Counted from the first letter of the stretch, positions 45,667-54,982 are shown. The stretch is 62,526 bases of DNA from Lentisphaeria bacterium (GCA_017507125.1 JAFWBQ010000119.1:1-62526), one strand, 5' to 3'. Made by a program: numbers and translations. Notes: generated by a model from the sequence alone, not told the origin.

Positions 45667-47025
45667 TCACTCTTTCTGCAATGAGAGGATAAACTCTTTT
45701 TTTGAAGCAGTAAAGAGTGGGGCGCTCAGTTCACTGCCGGTGCTGAGCGCTGCTTTTTTTACAGGAATGATCTCTTTCAACTGAAGATCTTCCGGCAGGG
45801 GCAGAGTGACTTTTTCACCACCGGAGCTGCTGAGCTCAAGGTAAACTCTGCCCTTGAGTTCCCGGAGCTGCCAGTACTTCAGAGAAGAGGTGACAGGGAA
45901 AGAAATTTTTTCCCGTCCGTCAGAGAGCGCAACCCGGAGGGGAGTCCCCTTGAAGGCGACATGCCATTGGGCAGGCGTCTCTGCGGCAAGCCGGAGCGTT
46001 ACGGCGGTAAAGGGTTCTCTCTGACGGGTCACTGTTGAGAAAAGACAGAAAGGCGCCCCCAGAAGCACCACCAGAAAAAGAATGGCTCCCAGACTGCTTT
46101 TGCGCCGCGCCGGGAGTTGGGTCATATAAATGATCCGGCTCCGCAGTTCGCCTGCGTATTCCCGGAACGCCATGGCCACTTCGGGAGGGCGCTCCGTATT
46201 GGCAAAAGCAAGGAGCAGTCTGCCGTATTCGGCAGTTTTATGGGGGAACTTTTTCAGCACTTCTGCGTCGCAGGCAAGTTCGCAATTGATCCGCAGCCGC
46301 CGCCGCGCCGCAAGAAAAAAGGGATTGTACCAGCAAAAGGGCCAGAGGCAGAGGGTAAAGATATTGATGATGCCGTCCCCGGAACGGTAATGGATATATT
46401 CATGGGTCAGCAGCAGTTCCACTTCGCTGTCGGTGAGGGTCTGCATATATGCCACCGGCAGCAGCAGCTTCTGGCGGAAAAATCCGAAAAGCACCGGGGG
46501 ATGGGGCGCACCTCCTGAATCCAGCAGCACCGGCAGACGCCGGGCGCCGGGGTGGATCGCTTCCCAGATCCCCAAGATCCGCTCATCACGGACAAGTTGA
46601 AACTTTTCCGTCCGCTTGCGGCAGCGCAGATAGGAACCCAGCAGCAGAAACAATGCCGGAACGATCATCAGGATCATTCCCAGCAAATAGGGATAATTCT
46701 GATAAGAAAGTCCCGTCATTGAAAAGGAGTAATCCCGCAGAGTCTTTGCAAATTTCATATCACCCACAAGATGGGCGATTTCCCTGGGCAGCACCTCTGC
46801 CGCGTGGAGCATCTGTTCATGGTAAGCTGTCAGGTCGATGGCAAAGTACTGAAAAGGCAGAGGGAAATGGGGCATGACCATGAGAAAGATGCAGATGATC
46901 CAGAGTGCCCGCCGGACCCGGGCGCTCAGATAGTCGCCGCCGATGGATTCGGCGCCCGCAAGAAGCAGTACGGCAAAGGCGCCCCGGAGCAGGATCACTG
47001 TCACTGGAACGATGAGCCAGCTCAT
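45667..47025 (-). CDS. BlaR1/MecR1-type M56 membrane metallopeptidase
   Basis: Membrane sensor-protease, 452 residues. The N-terminal half has helices at about 2-22, 38-58 and 112-132. The cytoplasmic zinc site HEYIH is at residues 208-212 within LLLTHEYIHYRSGDGI, with the distal ELACDAEVLK near 245 giving the third ligand. A further helix lies near 305-322, then a periplasmic C-terminal part of about 130 residues. BlaR1 proteins cleave BlaI-type repressors on signal. This one lacks the penicillin-binding sensor domain, so the stimulus is unknown. Its start overlaps the BlaI-type stop by four bases, and it closes a six-gene operon. Confidence 0.85.
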   Translation of the reverse strand: MSWLIVPVTVILLRGAFAVLLLAGAESIGGDYLSARVRRALWIICIFLMVMPHFPLPFQYFAIDLTAYHEQMLHAAEVLPREIAHLVGDMKFAKTLRDYSFSMTGLSYQNYPYLLGMILMIVPALFLLLGSYLRCRKRTEKFQLVRDERILGIWEAIHPGARRLPVLLDSGGAPHPPVLFGFFRQKLLLPVAYMQTLTDSEVELLLTHEYIHYRSGDGIINIFTLCLWPFCWYNPFFLAARRRLRINCELACDAEVLKKFPHKTAEYGRLLLAFANTERPPEVAMAFREYAGELRSRIIYMTQLPARRKSSLGAILFLVVLLGAPFCLFSTVTRQREPFTAVTLRLAAETPAQWHVAFKGTPLRVALSDGREKISFPVTSSLKYWQLRELKGRVYLELSSSGGEKVTLPLPEDLQLKEIIPVKKAALSTGSELSAPLFTASKKEFILSLQKE

Positions 47026-47399
47026 TTTTCCGCCGCCTTGTCAAGAAGTTTTTTCAATGAATCTATCTCTTCCGCCGACATCTTTTCATTTTTTACAAGG
47101 CAGGTGAGAAAGTCCCCGGCAATGCCGTTGAAAAGACGGTCAAGAAGTGATCTGCCCGCAAGATACCGGTATTGCTCCTGCCCCAGCAGCGCCCGGTAGA
47201 CAAAGACCTTTTCTTCCCGGGTACGGGAAACTGCGTTTTTCTGAAGCAGACGCAGCAGCAGTGTTTTGATGGTGGGTTCGCTCCAGTCGGTACGGGCAAG
47301 CAGCCGGTCGGTGAGCTGCCGTGCCGTCAGTGCCGGAACCTGCCAGAGCTCTTTCAGAAGTTCAAGTTCGGCGTCAGAGATGTTCATTTTTTCTTTCAT
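47022..47399 (-). CDS. BlaI/MecI/CopY-family transcriptional repressor
   Basis: Dimeric winged-helix repressor, 125 residues with the start used here (the open frame extends to 47441). The helix-turn-helix region is ISDAELELLKELWQVPALTA then SEPTIKTLLLRLLQKNAV (about 6-60), the typical BlaI pattern, followed by wing residues SRTREEKVFVYRALL. The dimer domain follows (about 75-125). In known systems M56 protease cleavage inside this second domain relieves repression. Operators of exactly the BlaI type lie at the head of the operon (50648-50683). ATG 47399 sits one base past the preceding stop; an alternative start is 47387. Confidence 0.9.
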   Translation of the reverse strand: MKEKMNISDAELELLKELWQVPALTARQLTDRLLARTDWSEPTIKTLLLRLLQKNAVSRTREEKVFVYRALLGQEQYRYLAGRSLLDRLFNGIAGDFLTCLVKNEKMSAEEIDSLKKLLDKAAEK

Positions 47400-47400
47400 G

Positions 47401-48261
47401 TCAGCGGATATCTTTAAAGTTGAATGATATGACAGATGCAAGCAGAAATGCTGTGATATAAATGGCGAGCGTCGCCAGATTCACACAGAGTTTCCCGGTC
47501 GGGAAGGGGGTCAGCCAGAAAAGAAAAGCATTGTTCATGATCTCTGACACCAGATAAGGACGCAGTTTCACGCTGATGGGCAGCGATGCCACCACGTATG
47601 AAACGAAGTAAAAGGTCAGAACCGCTATGGCGGCTGAACTCATGCGATTGAAGATGGTTGAAAGAAACAAAGCGATGCTCCCCAGTGTCATCAGGGAAAA
47701 GGAAAAGTAGAGCGCTGTGGCAAAGTACCGTATCAGCGCATCAGAATTTTCCATCACCGCTGTCATGGCGCCGAAGACTCTCCCCGGCACAAGAAGGATC
47801 TGCACCGGAGCCAACCCGAAACAGAGGAGCCCCACCAGCAGTCCCGCACAGGCGAAAAAGAGGGTGTAAAAGAGTCCGGAAATGTAGATGGAAACAAACT
47901 TTGTCAGCACGAGCCTTGTCCGTGACCGGGGACGGGTCATGTAAAGTTTCAGGGAGTTTTCCTGACTTTCGCCGGCGATGCAGTCACCGCCCAGCGCCGC
48001 CATTACAAGAGGCATCAGGATGATGAATGTGGGCACAAGAAGCATTCTTGCAAAGAAGAATCCGTCCAGATAGCGCGCCGCATTTTCCCGGTTCATTTCC
48101 ACAGTGCCCAGCATGGCGGAAAGGGCATCTGTGGAAGTGACAAAGGCAATGCTGCAGAGCACCACAAAGAGCAGATAACCGGCAAAGGCGATGTAATTTT
48201 TTTTCTGACTGCTCATCTTCAGCAGTTCATGGTAAATATCACGGCAGAAATTGCGGATCAT
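47401..48261 (-). CDS. ABC-2 type transporter permease
   Basis: Inner-membrane subunit, 286 residues, with six predicted helices: about 22-42, 60-85, 120-150, 165-200, 205-230 and 255-280. The loop GGDCIAGESQENSLKLYMTRPRSR (about 90-113) is the coupling-helix block typical of ABC-2 permeases related to BcrA/NosY-type exporters. It overlaps the ATPase gene by four bases, so the two make one exporter. The cargo is not evident. Within a BlaI-controlled operon it could export an antimicrobial or a cell-envelope compound. Confidence 0.85.
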   Translation of the reverse strand: MIRNFCRDIYHELLKMSSQKKNYIAFAGYLLFVVLCSIAFVTSTDALSAMLGTVEMNRENAARYLDGFFFARMLLVPTFIILMPLVMAALGGDCIAGESQENSLKLYMTRPRSRTRLVLTKFVSIYISGLFYTLFFACAGLLVGLLCFGLAPVQILLVPGRVFGAMTAVMENSDALIRYFATALYFSFSLMTLGSIALFLSTIFNRMSSAAIAVLTFYFVSYVVASLPISVKLRPYLVSEIMNNAFLFWLTPFPTGKLCVNLATLAIYITAFLLASVISFNFKDIR

Positions 48262-49184
48262 TTTTTACCTCCCTGAGGAGAGGAGCAGATATAAAACTCC
48301 TCAAGTTTTCTTTCTTCAAGAGCCAGATGGGAAAAGAAAAGTCCTTTCCGGCAGAGTTCTTCACAAACAAGGGAAGGCTCTCCTTTTCCGGGGGCAAAGG
48401 TGATGCATTCGCCGTCGGCGGCGGGGGCGGAGCTGATCCAGGGCGCTCCATTTTCAAAGGCGTTCCGCAGAAAATCAAGTGTCGGCTCCATCTGCCGGGG
48501 AACGATCTTCAACAGGGGACCGCCGCCCAGTATCTCTGTGAGACTTCCTGCGGCCCGCAGTTCGCCGTTGACGATCATCACCACGTCGTCGCAGATGGCC
48601 TGGATCTCGCTGAGCAGATGACTGCTGACCAGCACAGTGACTCCCGCGCGGGTGCGGCATTCGTTGATAAGGGTACGGATCTCGACGATCCCTTCAGGAT
48701 CAAGACCGTTGGCGGGTTCGTCAAGAATGATGTACTTTGAATCAGGCAGCATGGCAAGGGCGATCCCCAGACGCTGTTTCATGCCTGTGGAAAAGGTTCC
48801 CGCTTTGCGGTCAAGGACATCGTGGATGTTGAGAAAACGGGTGATCTCCTCAACCTTTGCCTTGTATGCCTTGCCGTGTCCCCCTGTGAAGACAGCCAGA
48901 TTCTGCCGGGCGGTGAGGTCGGGATAGAATCCCGGCCACTCCACCACTGCTCCAAGGCGGCTCATGGCCTCCCGGTGACAGGTGTGGACATCATAATTAT
49001 CAATGGAAACATATCCGGCTGTGGGGAAGACAAGTCCTGTCATCAGCTTGAGAAGCGTACTTTTTCCGGCGCCGTTGGGACCCACAAGACCTGTGATCCG
49101 CCCCTCGCGGATGGTGACGGTCACATCCTTGAGAGCGGTTTTGGAGCCGTAACGTTTGGTGAGTGAAACGCATTCAATGCTCAT
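48258..49184 (-). CDS. ABC transporter ATP-binding protein
   Basis: ATPase subunit, 308 residues. Walker A is GPNGAGKST at residues 35-43, the signature is [12 protein letters not shown] near 133 and Walker B is [15 protein letters not shown] near 152, followed by the switch His in [10 protein letters not shown] near 191. The C-terminal extension after about residue 225 is usual for the BcrA/CcmA class, which handles peptides, lipids or antibiotics. It overlaps both the pseudopilin gene upstream and the permease downstream by four bases, so all are translated in a coupled way. Confidence 0.93.
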   Translation of the reverse strand: MSIECVSLTKRYGSKTALKDVTVTIREGRITGLVGPNGAGKSTLLKLMTGLVFPTAGYVSIDNYDVHTCHREAMSRLGAVVEWPGFYPDLTARQNLAVFTGGHGKAYKAKVEEITRFLNIHDVLDRKAGTFSTGMKQRLGIALAMLPDSKYIILDEPANGLDPEGIVEIRTLINECRTRAGVTVLVSSHLLSEIQAICDDVVMIVNGELRAAGSLTEILGGGPLLKIVPRQMEPTLDFLRNAFENGAPWISSAPAADGECITFAPGKGEPSLVCEELCRKGLFFSHLALEERKLEEFYICSSPQGGKK

Positions 49185-50023
49185 GGGGCGAACTCCTGCA
49201 TAGCGTCGGTGGAAACCCGGGAGGAAAGGTAAAGGCAGTTGTAAGAGGTGGATTTGCCTTTGGCGCCGTGAAAGGCGCCTCCGTCGGTGAGGAGCGGCAG
49301 TTTCAGCTTGAAAACTTCTGAACTCAGCTCCTTATCGACGGCTTTTTTGCCGTTGATGTCAAGACTGCTCATCCACTGGTAACTGCTCCCCCAGGCGTCA
49401 ATAAGGGTTTTGCCCCCTGTTTCGGTTGTGGGCTTGTCAGCGGGACAGCGGAAGATATTTTTCCCCCCCAGATAGGGATGGAGCGTCTGAGTGATACCCG
49501 GCAAAGACTCCTCCCCCGGCGCAGGATTGTCGGGGAACGACCGGCACACCGGCAGATAGTCCCGGTTGTCCTGAATATACATTTCGATGCCGCTGCCGAT
49601 CTGCTTCAGATTTGAAAGGCACTCTGTACGCAGCGCACTTTCACGCGCCCGCCCCAGCGCCGGCATCAGAAGTCCCGCCAGAATGACGATAATGGCGATA
49701 ACGACCAGCAGTTCAATCAGCGTGAACGCTGATTGAGTGAAGATGTGAAGATGTGAAGAGTTTGACTGCGTCAAACGTGAAGTGCGCCCTGTCGGGCGTA
49801 AGGATGTTTCGTTTTTATTTTTTGAAAAACATTTCTGTTGTGCAGTAGTCACCAACAGTTCAATCAGCGTAAACGCTGATTGAGTGAAGCACGGCTTTGC
49901 CGTATGAAGCATTTGCCTGCAGCAAATATGAAGCGCATCGTTGGTGCATGAAGCGCTTGCCTTGCAACCATTATAAGGTGTTTTTTGATTGCTTTGGGGG
50001 AGAAGATGCTGCAAATTTTTCAT
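49181..50023 (-). CDS. Pseudopilin-like protein with long array-encoded leader and duplicated FTLIELL
   Basis: A 280-residue prepilin-like protein. FTLIELL occurs at residue 51 and again at residue 100, where it continues into [21 protein letters not shown]. About 70 of the first 99 residues are encoded by the hairpin repeats (separate entry), giving a Cys/His-rich leader. If cleavage is at the second copy, about 99 residues would be removed. The tail lacks a clear H-x9-DG. Translation is coupled to the gene before (TGATG overlap at 50023) and to the ABC ATPase after. A pseudopilin inside a BlaI-controlled ABC operon is unusual. Confidence 0.8.
   Translation of the reverse strand: MKNLQHLLPQSNQKTPYNGCKASASCTNDALHICCRQMLHTAKPCFTQSAFTLIELLVTTAQQKCFSKNKNETSLRPTGRTSRLTQSNSSHLHIFTQSAFTLIELLVVIAIIVILAGLLMPALGRARESALRTECLSNLKQIGSGIEMYIQDNRDYLPVCRSFPDNPAPGEESLPGITQTLHPYLGGKNIFRCPADKPTTETGGKTLIDAWGSSYQWMSSLDINGKKAVDKELSSEVFKLKLPLLTDGGAFHGAKGKSTSYNCLYLSSRVSTDAMQEFAP
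49713..49969 (-). repeat. Hairpin element and tandem hairpin array, copy B
   Basis: Reading the plus strand: hairpins at 49713-49736, 49760-49776 (GTTTGAC-TGC-GTCAAAC), 49785-49798 (CGCCC-TGTC-GGGCG) and 49860-49883. Then comes a regular array of four short hairpins, 49891-49903, 49911-49927, 49935-49947 and 49955-49969, each preceded by the 7-base linker RTGAAGC. The last two stems have one or two mismatches or wobbles. The 49713 and 49860 hairpins each contain the pilin FTLIE codons and are 147 bases apart. Confidence 0.85.
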
Positions 50024-50625
50024 CAGTGACCTACGCTTTTCATGGTTTTGATCCAGAGTTTTGTGACGGGGGCGAATTTCACCTTTTCATCGGGAGTGAG
50101 TTCAGAGAAGATGACCCGGTTCACCTCTCTGGTAAAGGCTTCCATCTCGCTGCTTTTCAGTTCCTTTTCAAATGCTTTGCGCTTTTTGGGGTCGCTCTGG
50201 AGCGTGGTGTAGGTGCGGATGGCACGTTTTTCCATGGTTTCCACAACACTCTTGCGTTCTTCGGCGGGCATCTTGCGGAGCTGGTCAAGAGAAATGGTCA
50301 CTGTGGCGACCACCGCGTCGCGCCGGATGGCTTCACGTTCCGGCTTCGGGTACTTTCTCAGCTCTTTTGAAAGGTGTCTCATCACCTCTTTACGCTGCTG
50401 CCCCGTCATGGCAGGCGCCATGGATCGGGCAAGGGCAGTGGTCAGCTCCTGACGGCTCCACTCTTTTTTGGCGATGATCTCTTCCGGCGAGAGGGCTTCA
50501 GGCTCCGCTGTGCAGAGGATCACTGCAAATATCAGGATCACCGGCACGCCCACGGCGGCAGGAAGTACAAAAAGTTTCCACGGACGGCGCCGCGGAGCTC
50601 CGGAAACTGGGGACTTGGGGGGCAT
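50023..50625 (-). CDS. Single-pass membrane protein of unknown function
   Basis: A 200-residue protein with a short basic/proline-rich cytoplasmic start ([17 protein letters not shown]), one membrane helix at about 18-40 ([20 protein letters not shown]) and a long, charged, helical periplasmic part (about 45-200) rich in Lys/Glu with repeated short EER/KK pairs. I do not recognise the family. It is the first gene of the BlaI/BlaR1-ABC-pseudopilin operon, directly downstream of the operators. It could be an envelope-stress partner or an anchor, which is speculation. Confidence 0.7.
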   Translation of the reverse strand: MPPKSPVSGAPRRRPWKLFVLPAAVGVPVILIFAVILCTAEPEALSPEEIIAKKEWSRQELTTALARSMAPAMTGQQRKEVMRHLSKELRKYPKPEREAIRRDAVVATVTISLDQLRKMPAEERKSVVETMEKRAIRTYTTLQSDPKKRKAFEKELKSSEMEAFTREVNRVIFSELTPDEKVKFAPVTKLWIKTMKSVGH

Positions 50626-50647
50626 AACACAATTTCTCCTCTTTGAA

Positions 50648-50696
50648 ATTACATTTGTAATCTTTAAAAATTACAACTGTAATCTGAAAAAATCAA
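50648..50696 (-). promoter_or_regulatory. Promoter with two BlaI-type operators
   Basis: Two dyads, ATTACATTTGTAAT (50648-50661) and ATTACAACTGTAAT (50670-50683), are centred 22 bases apart, two helical turns. Both match the TACA-N2-TGTA operator core of BlaI/MecI repressors. The leftward promoter reads TTGATT (complement of 50691-50696), 17-base spacer, TAATTT (complement of 50668-50673). One operator covers the -10 box and spacer, the other the start of transcription. Confidence 0.8.
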
Positions 50697-50699
50697 GTC

Positions 50700-51575
50700 T
50701 TATTTACCCTTTTTTGGGAAATTTTTTTCAGAAACCGGGAGAAACGGGTGCTTTTTGGGCGTCACTCCGTAATGGGCGCTGTAAACTCTGATGAAGTAAC
50801 TGCTTGAGCTGAATCCGCACCGGGCGGCGACTTCGGCGATCTGGAGCGATGTGGTCTGAAGAAGATGGCGCGCCGACTCCAGACGCCGCGCCGTCAGGTA
50901 GGCGCTGAAACTTATACCGAACTCATGATGAAAGAGGCGCGAAAGATAAGAGGGACTCAAACTGACAAACTCTGCCGCATCTTTCAGCGTCACCTGAGAG
51001 CTGAAATTCTGATCCAGAAAGTGTTTGACCCGATGCATGATCTCCGCTGCCGGTGCTGTTCCGGCAGGGAAAGTGTGCAGCGTTTCTGCACTCTCTTCAG
51101 CCGCAAAGTAAAAAAGACTCAGGATACTGTGGAGCTGAAGTGCCGCTTCAACTTTTCCCCGTTCACTGCCGTTCCAGCGGGCGCGCATGAACTCAAGCCG
51201 CCGCTGAGCTTCGCTGCGGACATCAAAGGGCATAGCCGCAAGGCTCCGGCAGTTCACGTATTTAAAATACTCCTCAGCTTCCCACCTGAAAAAGAGCGCC
51301 TGGATACGCAACCCTTTGAGAAGCTGGAATTCATCTCTGTGGGGAGTGCCGGCAGGAATGATGAGAAAATCCCCCGGCCCCGCCCGGAATTCCAGATTTT
51401 CCCCCAGATGGAGCGTCATGCGGCCGTCAAGAACATAAAGCAGTTCATGAACAGCAGAAAAATGAGTATGACTTGCGTAGACATTGTCATACTCTATGAC
51501 CTTGAATGTGGTTATTTTGATCCTTTTATCAAGGAACTCTTCATTGACTTCTGACATGGGGGGGGCACTTTGCAA
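50700..51575 (-). CDS. AraC-family transcriptional regulator
   Basis: DNA-binding activator, 291 residues: a cupin-type sensor domain (about 15-150; HELLYVLDGRMTLHLGENLE near 44, GDFLIIPAGTPHRDE near 69) and two helix-turn-helix motifs in the C-terminus (VTLKDAAEFVSLSPSYLSRLF near 196, LQIAEVAARCGFSSSSYFIR near 245). The start is taken as TTG 51575, because GGAG at 51582-51585 is ideally placed for it, while the next Met (51557) has only a C run before it. It follows the hydroxyacid dehydrogenase after three bases, so it likely regulates that operon in response to its substrate. Confidence 0.88.
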   Translation of the reverse strand: MQSAPPMSEVNEEFLDKRIKITTFKVIEYDNVYASHTHFSAVHELLYVLDGRMTLHLGENLEFRAGPGDFLIIPAGTPHRDEFQLLKGLRIQALFFRWEAEEYFKYVNCRSLAAMPFDVRSEAQRRLEFMRARWNGSERGKVEAALQLHSILSLFYFAAEESAETLHTFPAGTAPAAEIMHRVKHFLDQNFSSQVTLKDAAEFVSLSPSYLSRLFHHEFGISFSAYLTARRLESARHLLQTTSLQIAEVAARCGFSSSSYFIRVYSAHYGVTPKKHPFLPVSEKNFPKKGK

Positions 51576-51578
51576 AGG

Positions 51579-53003
51579 TCACTCCAGGTCAAAGATCTTG
51601 CCCGGATTCATGATGTTGTTGGGGTCAAAGGCGCGTTTCAAGGTGCGGAGCATGTTGAGGTACTCTTTTGAAACGACACACTCCATGTACTTTTTGCGTT
51701 TTTGTCCGATGCCGTGTTCCCCTGAAATGCGGCCGCCCTCTTTTTTGACAGCGGCGTAAAGCTCTCTGAGGATCTCAGGGAGCGTGGCGTACCACTTTTC
51801 TTCGCTCCACGATTTGGGCGGTGTGACCCGGGCGTGGAGATTGCCGTCTCCGGCGTGTCCGTAGCAGGGAATGAAGACACCGTACTTTTCAGCGATGATT
51901 TTGCACCGGGCTGCGACTTTGGCGATGGCGTTGGGGGGAACCACTACATCCTCTCCGCTTTGCAGAGGACTTGCCAGAGAGAAGGCTTCGGGAACTGCGC
52001 GGCGGATCTTCCAGATGCGCTCGGAGTTCACCTTGTTGTCCGCCACATAGATTTCGGTTGCGCCGCACTCTTCGCAGAATTTCCCCACTTTTTCATATTC
52101 GGCGGTCAGCTCTTCCATGTCGTCGCCGTCAAGGGTGACGATGAGCATGGCGCCGCATTTTTCATAGGGGAGCTCTTCGTGAAGATATTCACAAGCCTTT
52201 TGGACTGCCACTTTGTCCATATATTCCAGCGAGGTGGGCAGGACGCCTGATTTGGTCAGGATCTCAGGGACGGCCTGAACCGCCTGTTCCGGTTTTTCAA
52301 AGAGGCAGAGCAGATCCACCTGTTCTTTGGGACGGGGGATCAGTTTGAGGATGATTTTTGTCACGAACCCCAGAGTTCCCTCGGAGCCGGAAAAGAGAGG
52401 GACCATGTTGTACCCTGTCACATCTTTCAGGAGTTTTCCACCAACTTCAACGATATCGCCGTTGGGCAGCACCACTTCAAGTCCCAGTACATAACGTGAG
52501 GTGACACCGTATTTGACGGCTTTGCCGCCGCCGGCATTTTCGCCGATGTTGCCGCCTATGAAACAGCTTTCCATGCTCATGGGGTATCCGGCGTAAAAGA
52601 GTCCGGACTCCCTGATATGTTCGTTGATGTCGTTGGCGATGACACCGGGCTCCACGGTGATCATCAGATTTTCGGCGTCGAATTCAAGGATGCGGTTCAT
52701 CCGGGAACTGGCGATGACGATGCCGCCGTAAATGGGAACCGCACCGCCTGAAAGTCCGGAACCTGCCCCCCGGGGTGTCAGGGGGATCAATTCCCGGTTG
52801 GCAAGACGGATGATTTGACTGACTTCACCGGCATTTTCGGGGAATACCACCGCTTCAGGCATGGTACGGTAACGGGTGCCGGGGATCTCGTCGTGTGAAA
52901 AGGGGAAAAGGTGTTCCTGATCGTTGAAGATCACATTCTTTTCGCCCACGATGGTTTTGAGTTCTTCCGCAATGGCGGGGGTAACGGGATTGTAAGACTT
53001 CAT
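51579..53003 (-). CDS. glcD: FAD-linked D-lactate/glycolate dehydrogenase (GlcD type)
   Basis: Flavoprotein that oxidises a 2-hydroxyacid, 474 residues. The PCMH-type FAD domain is clear: [15 protein letters not shown] (about 75-89) and [20 protein letters not shown] (about 149-168). The C-terminal FAD-oxidase domain contains [14 protein letters not shown] (near 376) and [15 protein letters not shown] (near 422). It overlaps etfA by four bases. The etfB-etfA-dehydrogenase order matches the lactate dehydrogenase/Etf complexes of anaerobes, in which NAD reduction by lactate is driven by reduced ferredoxin. D- or L-lactate or glycolate cannot be told apart here. Confidence 0.88.
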   Translation of the reverse strand: MKSYNPVTPAIAEELKTIVGEKNVIFNDQEHLFPFSHDEIPGTRYRTMPEAVVFPENAGEVSQIIRLANRELIPLTPRGAGSGLSGGAVPIYGGIVIASSRMNRILEFDAENLMITVEPGVIANDINEHIRESGLFYAGYPMSMESCFIGGNIGENAGGGKAVKYGVTSRYVLGLEVVLPNGDIVEVGGKLLKDVTGYNMVPLFSGSEGTLGFVTKIILKLIPRPKEQVDLLCLFEKPEQAVQAVPEILTKSGVLPTSLEYMDKVAVQKACEYLHEELPYEKCGAMLIVTLDGDDMEELTAEYEKVGKFCEECGATEIYVADNKVNSERIWKIRRAVPEAFSLASPLQSGEDVVVPPNAIAKVAARCKIIAEKYGVFIPCYGHAGDGNLHARVTPPKSWSEEKWYATLPEILRELYAAVKKEGGRISGEHGIGQKRKKYMECVVSKEYLNMLRTLKRAFDPNNIMNPGKIFDLE

Positions 53004-53992
53004 TTGACACCTCCTTTGGCGAGGAGCGATTTCAGATGGGGGAGCACTTCCATGCAGTCGCCTGCGATGCCGAAGTCCGCCACCTTGAAGATGGGGGCGT
53101 CGGGATCTTTGTTGACTGCTACGATGGTTTCTGCGGTTCTCATGCCGATCAGATGCTGGATGGCTCCTGAAACACCCAGACCGATGTAGAGTTTGGGGGC
53201 GATGGTGCGTCCTGAAAGTCCGATTTGGCAGCTGTACGGCAGCCAGTTGCGGTCAACAGCTTCGCGGGTGGCGCCCAGTGCGGCGCCGATGGAGTCAGCA
53301 AACTCTTTGACGGCAGGGATGTTTTCGGGGCGTTTGATGCCGCGCCCCACCACCACCACTTTGTCGGCGGCGGCGAGGGGGATCTCAGCGGGGGCAGGGG
53401 TGAAACTCAGAAGCTGAGTCTGCAAAGCCTTTCCGTCAAGGGTGACATGACAACGCCGGATTTTCCCTGTTCGGGTCACATCGGGAGCGGGAACCGCTGT
53501 GGAGCGGGGACGGATGGTCGCCATCTGAGGACGGTGCGCTTCACAGCGGATCGTCGCCATGATGTCGCCCCCTACCGCCGGACGGGTCTGATCAAGGAGC
53601 CCTGTTTCACTGTCAAGGGAAAGGGCGGTGCAGTCGGCGGTCAGTCCCGTATGAAGCAGCATGGCGGCGTAAGGCAGAAGCGTTCTGCCCAGAGTATCCG
53701 CAGGGGCGAGGAAGACATTCATATTTTCTTTGCGGGCAACGTCGGCAAAGAGTCTGCCCCACACATCGGCCTGGAAAAAGGTGAAGGCATCATTTTCAAG
53801 GAGCAGCACCTCATGGGCTCCATGGTGGAAGAGGGGGACAAGAGTCTCATCACTGACCCCGGTGGGGGCAAAGAGCAGCACATGGATTTCGGCATCAAGA
53901 TTCTGTGCTCTGGCAGTCATTTCAAAGGAAACGGGGTCAAGCTGTCCTTTGTGATCCAGTTCGGCAAGGGTCCAGACGGTCTGTTTGGTCAT
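53000..53992 (-). CDS. etfA: Electron transfer flavoprotein, alpha subunit
   Basis: FAD-binding Etf subunit, 330 residues. The FAD domain holds the signature [20 protein letters not shown] and continues [20 protein letters not shown] (about residues 256-296). The N-terminal domain begins [20 protein letters not shown]. Some bifurcating EtfA proteins carry an N-terminal ferredoxin domain; this one does not. The gene overlaps both neighbours by four bases, indicating a fixed stoichiometry with etfB and the dehydrogenase. Confidence 0.93.
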   Translation of the reverse strand: MTKQTVWTLAELDHKGQLDPVSFEMTARAQNLDAEIHVLLFAPTGVSDETLVPLFHHGAHEVLLLENDAFTFFQADVWGRLFADVARKENMNVFLAPADTLGRTLLPYAAMLLHTGLTADCTALSLDSETGLLDQTRPAVGGDIMATIRCEAHRPQMATIRPRSTAVPAPDVTRTGKIRRCHVTLDGKALQTQLLSFTPAPAEIPLAAADKVVVVGRGIKRPENIPAVKEFADSIGAALGATREAVDRNWLPYSCQIGLSGRTIAPKLYIGLGVSGAIQHLIGMRTAETIVAVNKDPDAPIFKVADFGIAGDCMEVLPHLKSLLAKGGVK

Positions 53993-54780
53993 AAGATCAC
54001 CTCTCTTTCTTCAAGAAAGCGGGCAAGGAGCTCCGCATTTTCCCGGGTGCTGCCCTTGACCAGAATACCGTTGCGGGCAAGTTTGGGGTGGAATATTTTA
54101 ACAACTCTGGTGGGGGAGCCTTTGAGGCCGCAGCAGAGAGGATCAAGAGCAAGTTCCTTTTGGGTAAGGAGTTGGATTTCCGCCTTGCGCGCGGCGATCT
54201 TTCCTGAAAGAAGGGGAAGCCGGGGCGTTCCCGCCGCTTTGGTGACGGCGATGAGGGCGGGGAGTTCCGCAAGCAGCTCTTCGCTGCCCCGGTCTGTGGC
54301 ACGGGTCAGGCGGAGCGTTTTACTTTCGCAACTGACCTTTTCCACCCATGTGATGACCGGGAGTCCCAGAGCGGCACCGGTTTCGCACCCCACCTGACCT
54401 GTGTCGCCGTCGGTGGCGCGTTCACCGCAGATGATCAGGTCAAAGTCAGGAACCGCCTTGCGGATGGCTTCACTGAGGATGAATCCGGTGCTCCAGGTGT
54501 CGGAGCCCCCGTAGGCGCGGTCACTGACCAATACGGCACGGTCGGCACCCAGAGCGAGAACTTCGCGGAGCACCTTTTCCGCCGCAGGCGGGCCCATGGA
54601 AATGACAGTGATATGTGCGCCGCAGGATTCTTTAAGGCGCAGGGCGGTTTCCACGGCATGGAGGTCAAGGGGATTGATGACCGACTCCGTCCCCTTGCGG
54701 ATGACGGTGCCGGTGGATTCATCTATCCTTACTGCCCCCGGTTCCGGGACCTGTTTGACTGGAAGAATGATCTCAAGCAT
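53989..54780 (-). CDS. etfB: Electron transfer flavoprotein, beta subunit
   Basis: Etf subunit, 263 residues, that in bifurcating complexes holds the second flavin and contacts NAD. Typical blocks are ILPVKQVPEPGAVRIDESTG (about 4-23), NPLDLHAVETALRLKE (about 36-51), LICGERATDGDTGQVGCETGAALGLP (about 114-139) and a late LTRATDRGSEELLAELPALIAV. It is first in the etfB-etfA-glcD-araC operon. The GGAG site before the ATG is clear. I could not find a promoter upstream that matches the pattern used by other operons here. Confidence 0.93.
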   Translation of the reverse strand: MLEIILPVKQVPEPGAVRIDESTGTVIRKGTESVINPLDLHAVETALRLKESCGAHITVISMGPPAAEKVLREVLALGADRAVLVSDRAYGGSDTWSTGFILSEAIRKAVPDFDLIICGERATDGDTGQVGCETGAALGLPVITWVEKVSCESKTLRLTRATDRGSEELLAELPALIAVTKAAGTPRLPLLSGKIAARKAEIQLLTQKELALDPLCCGLKGSPTRVVKIFHPKLARNGILVKGSTRENAELLARFLEEREVIL

Positions 54781-54902
54781 GATGGCTCCAAATAAATAAT
54801 AAAGGTATTGTCATGCGCTTACTGTACCACTCAAAGAGTTTTTTTTCAAGGGAAACTTGAAAAATATTCCATCAGCAGCGTTTCCGGTATGGGAAAACAC
54901 TC

Positions 54903-54931
54903 TTGACAAAAAAGAAATGCAGAAGTATATT
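54903..54931 (+). promoter_or_regulatory. Promoter of the triple pseudopilin cluster
   Basis: TTGACA (54903-54908), 17-base spacer, TATATT (54926-54931), the only perfect TTGACA with this spacing in the window. Confidence 0.75.
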
Positions 54932-54982
54932 AAAGTGTTCGTGTCAATTAATTGAAGTTATGCAAGAAGGATTTTTGCAATC

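Noticed and set aside
49713..49969. CRISPR array
   Set aside because: The constant part is only seven bases and the variable parts are self-complementary hairpins; there are no cas genes.
54781..54902. Housekeeping promoter for etfB (TTGAGT, 17 bases, ACAATA on the minus strand)
   Set aside because: The -10 box fits poorly compared with other promoters here, so I did not annotate it.
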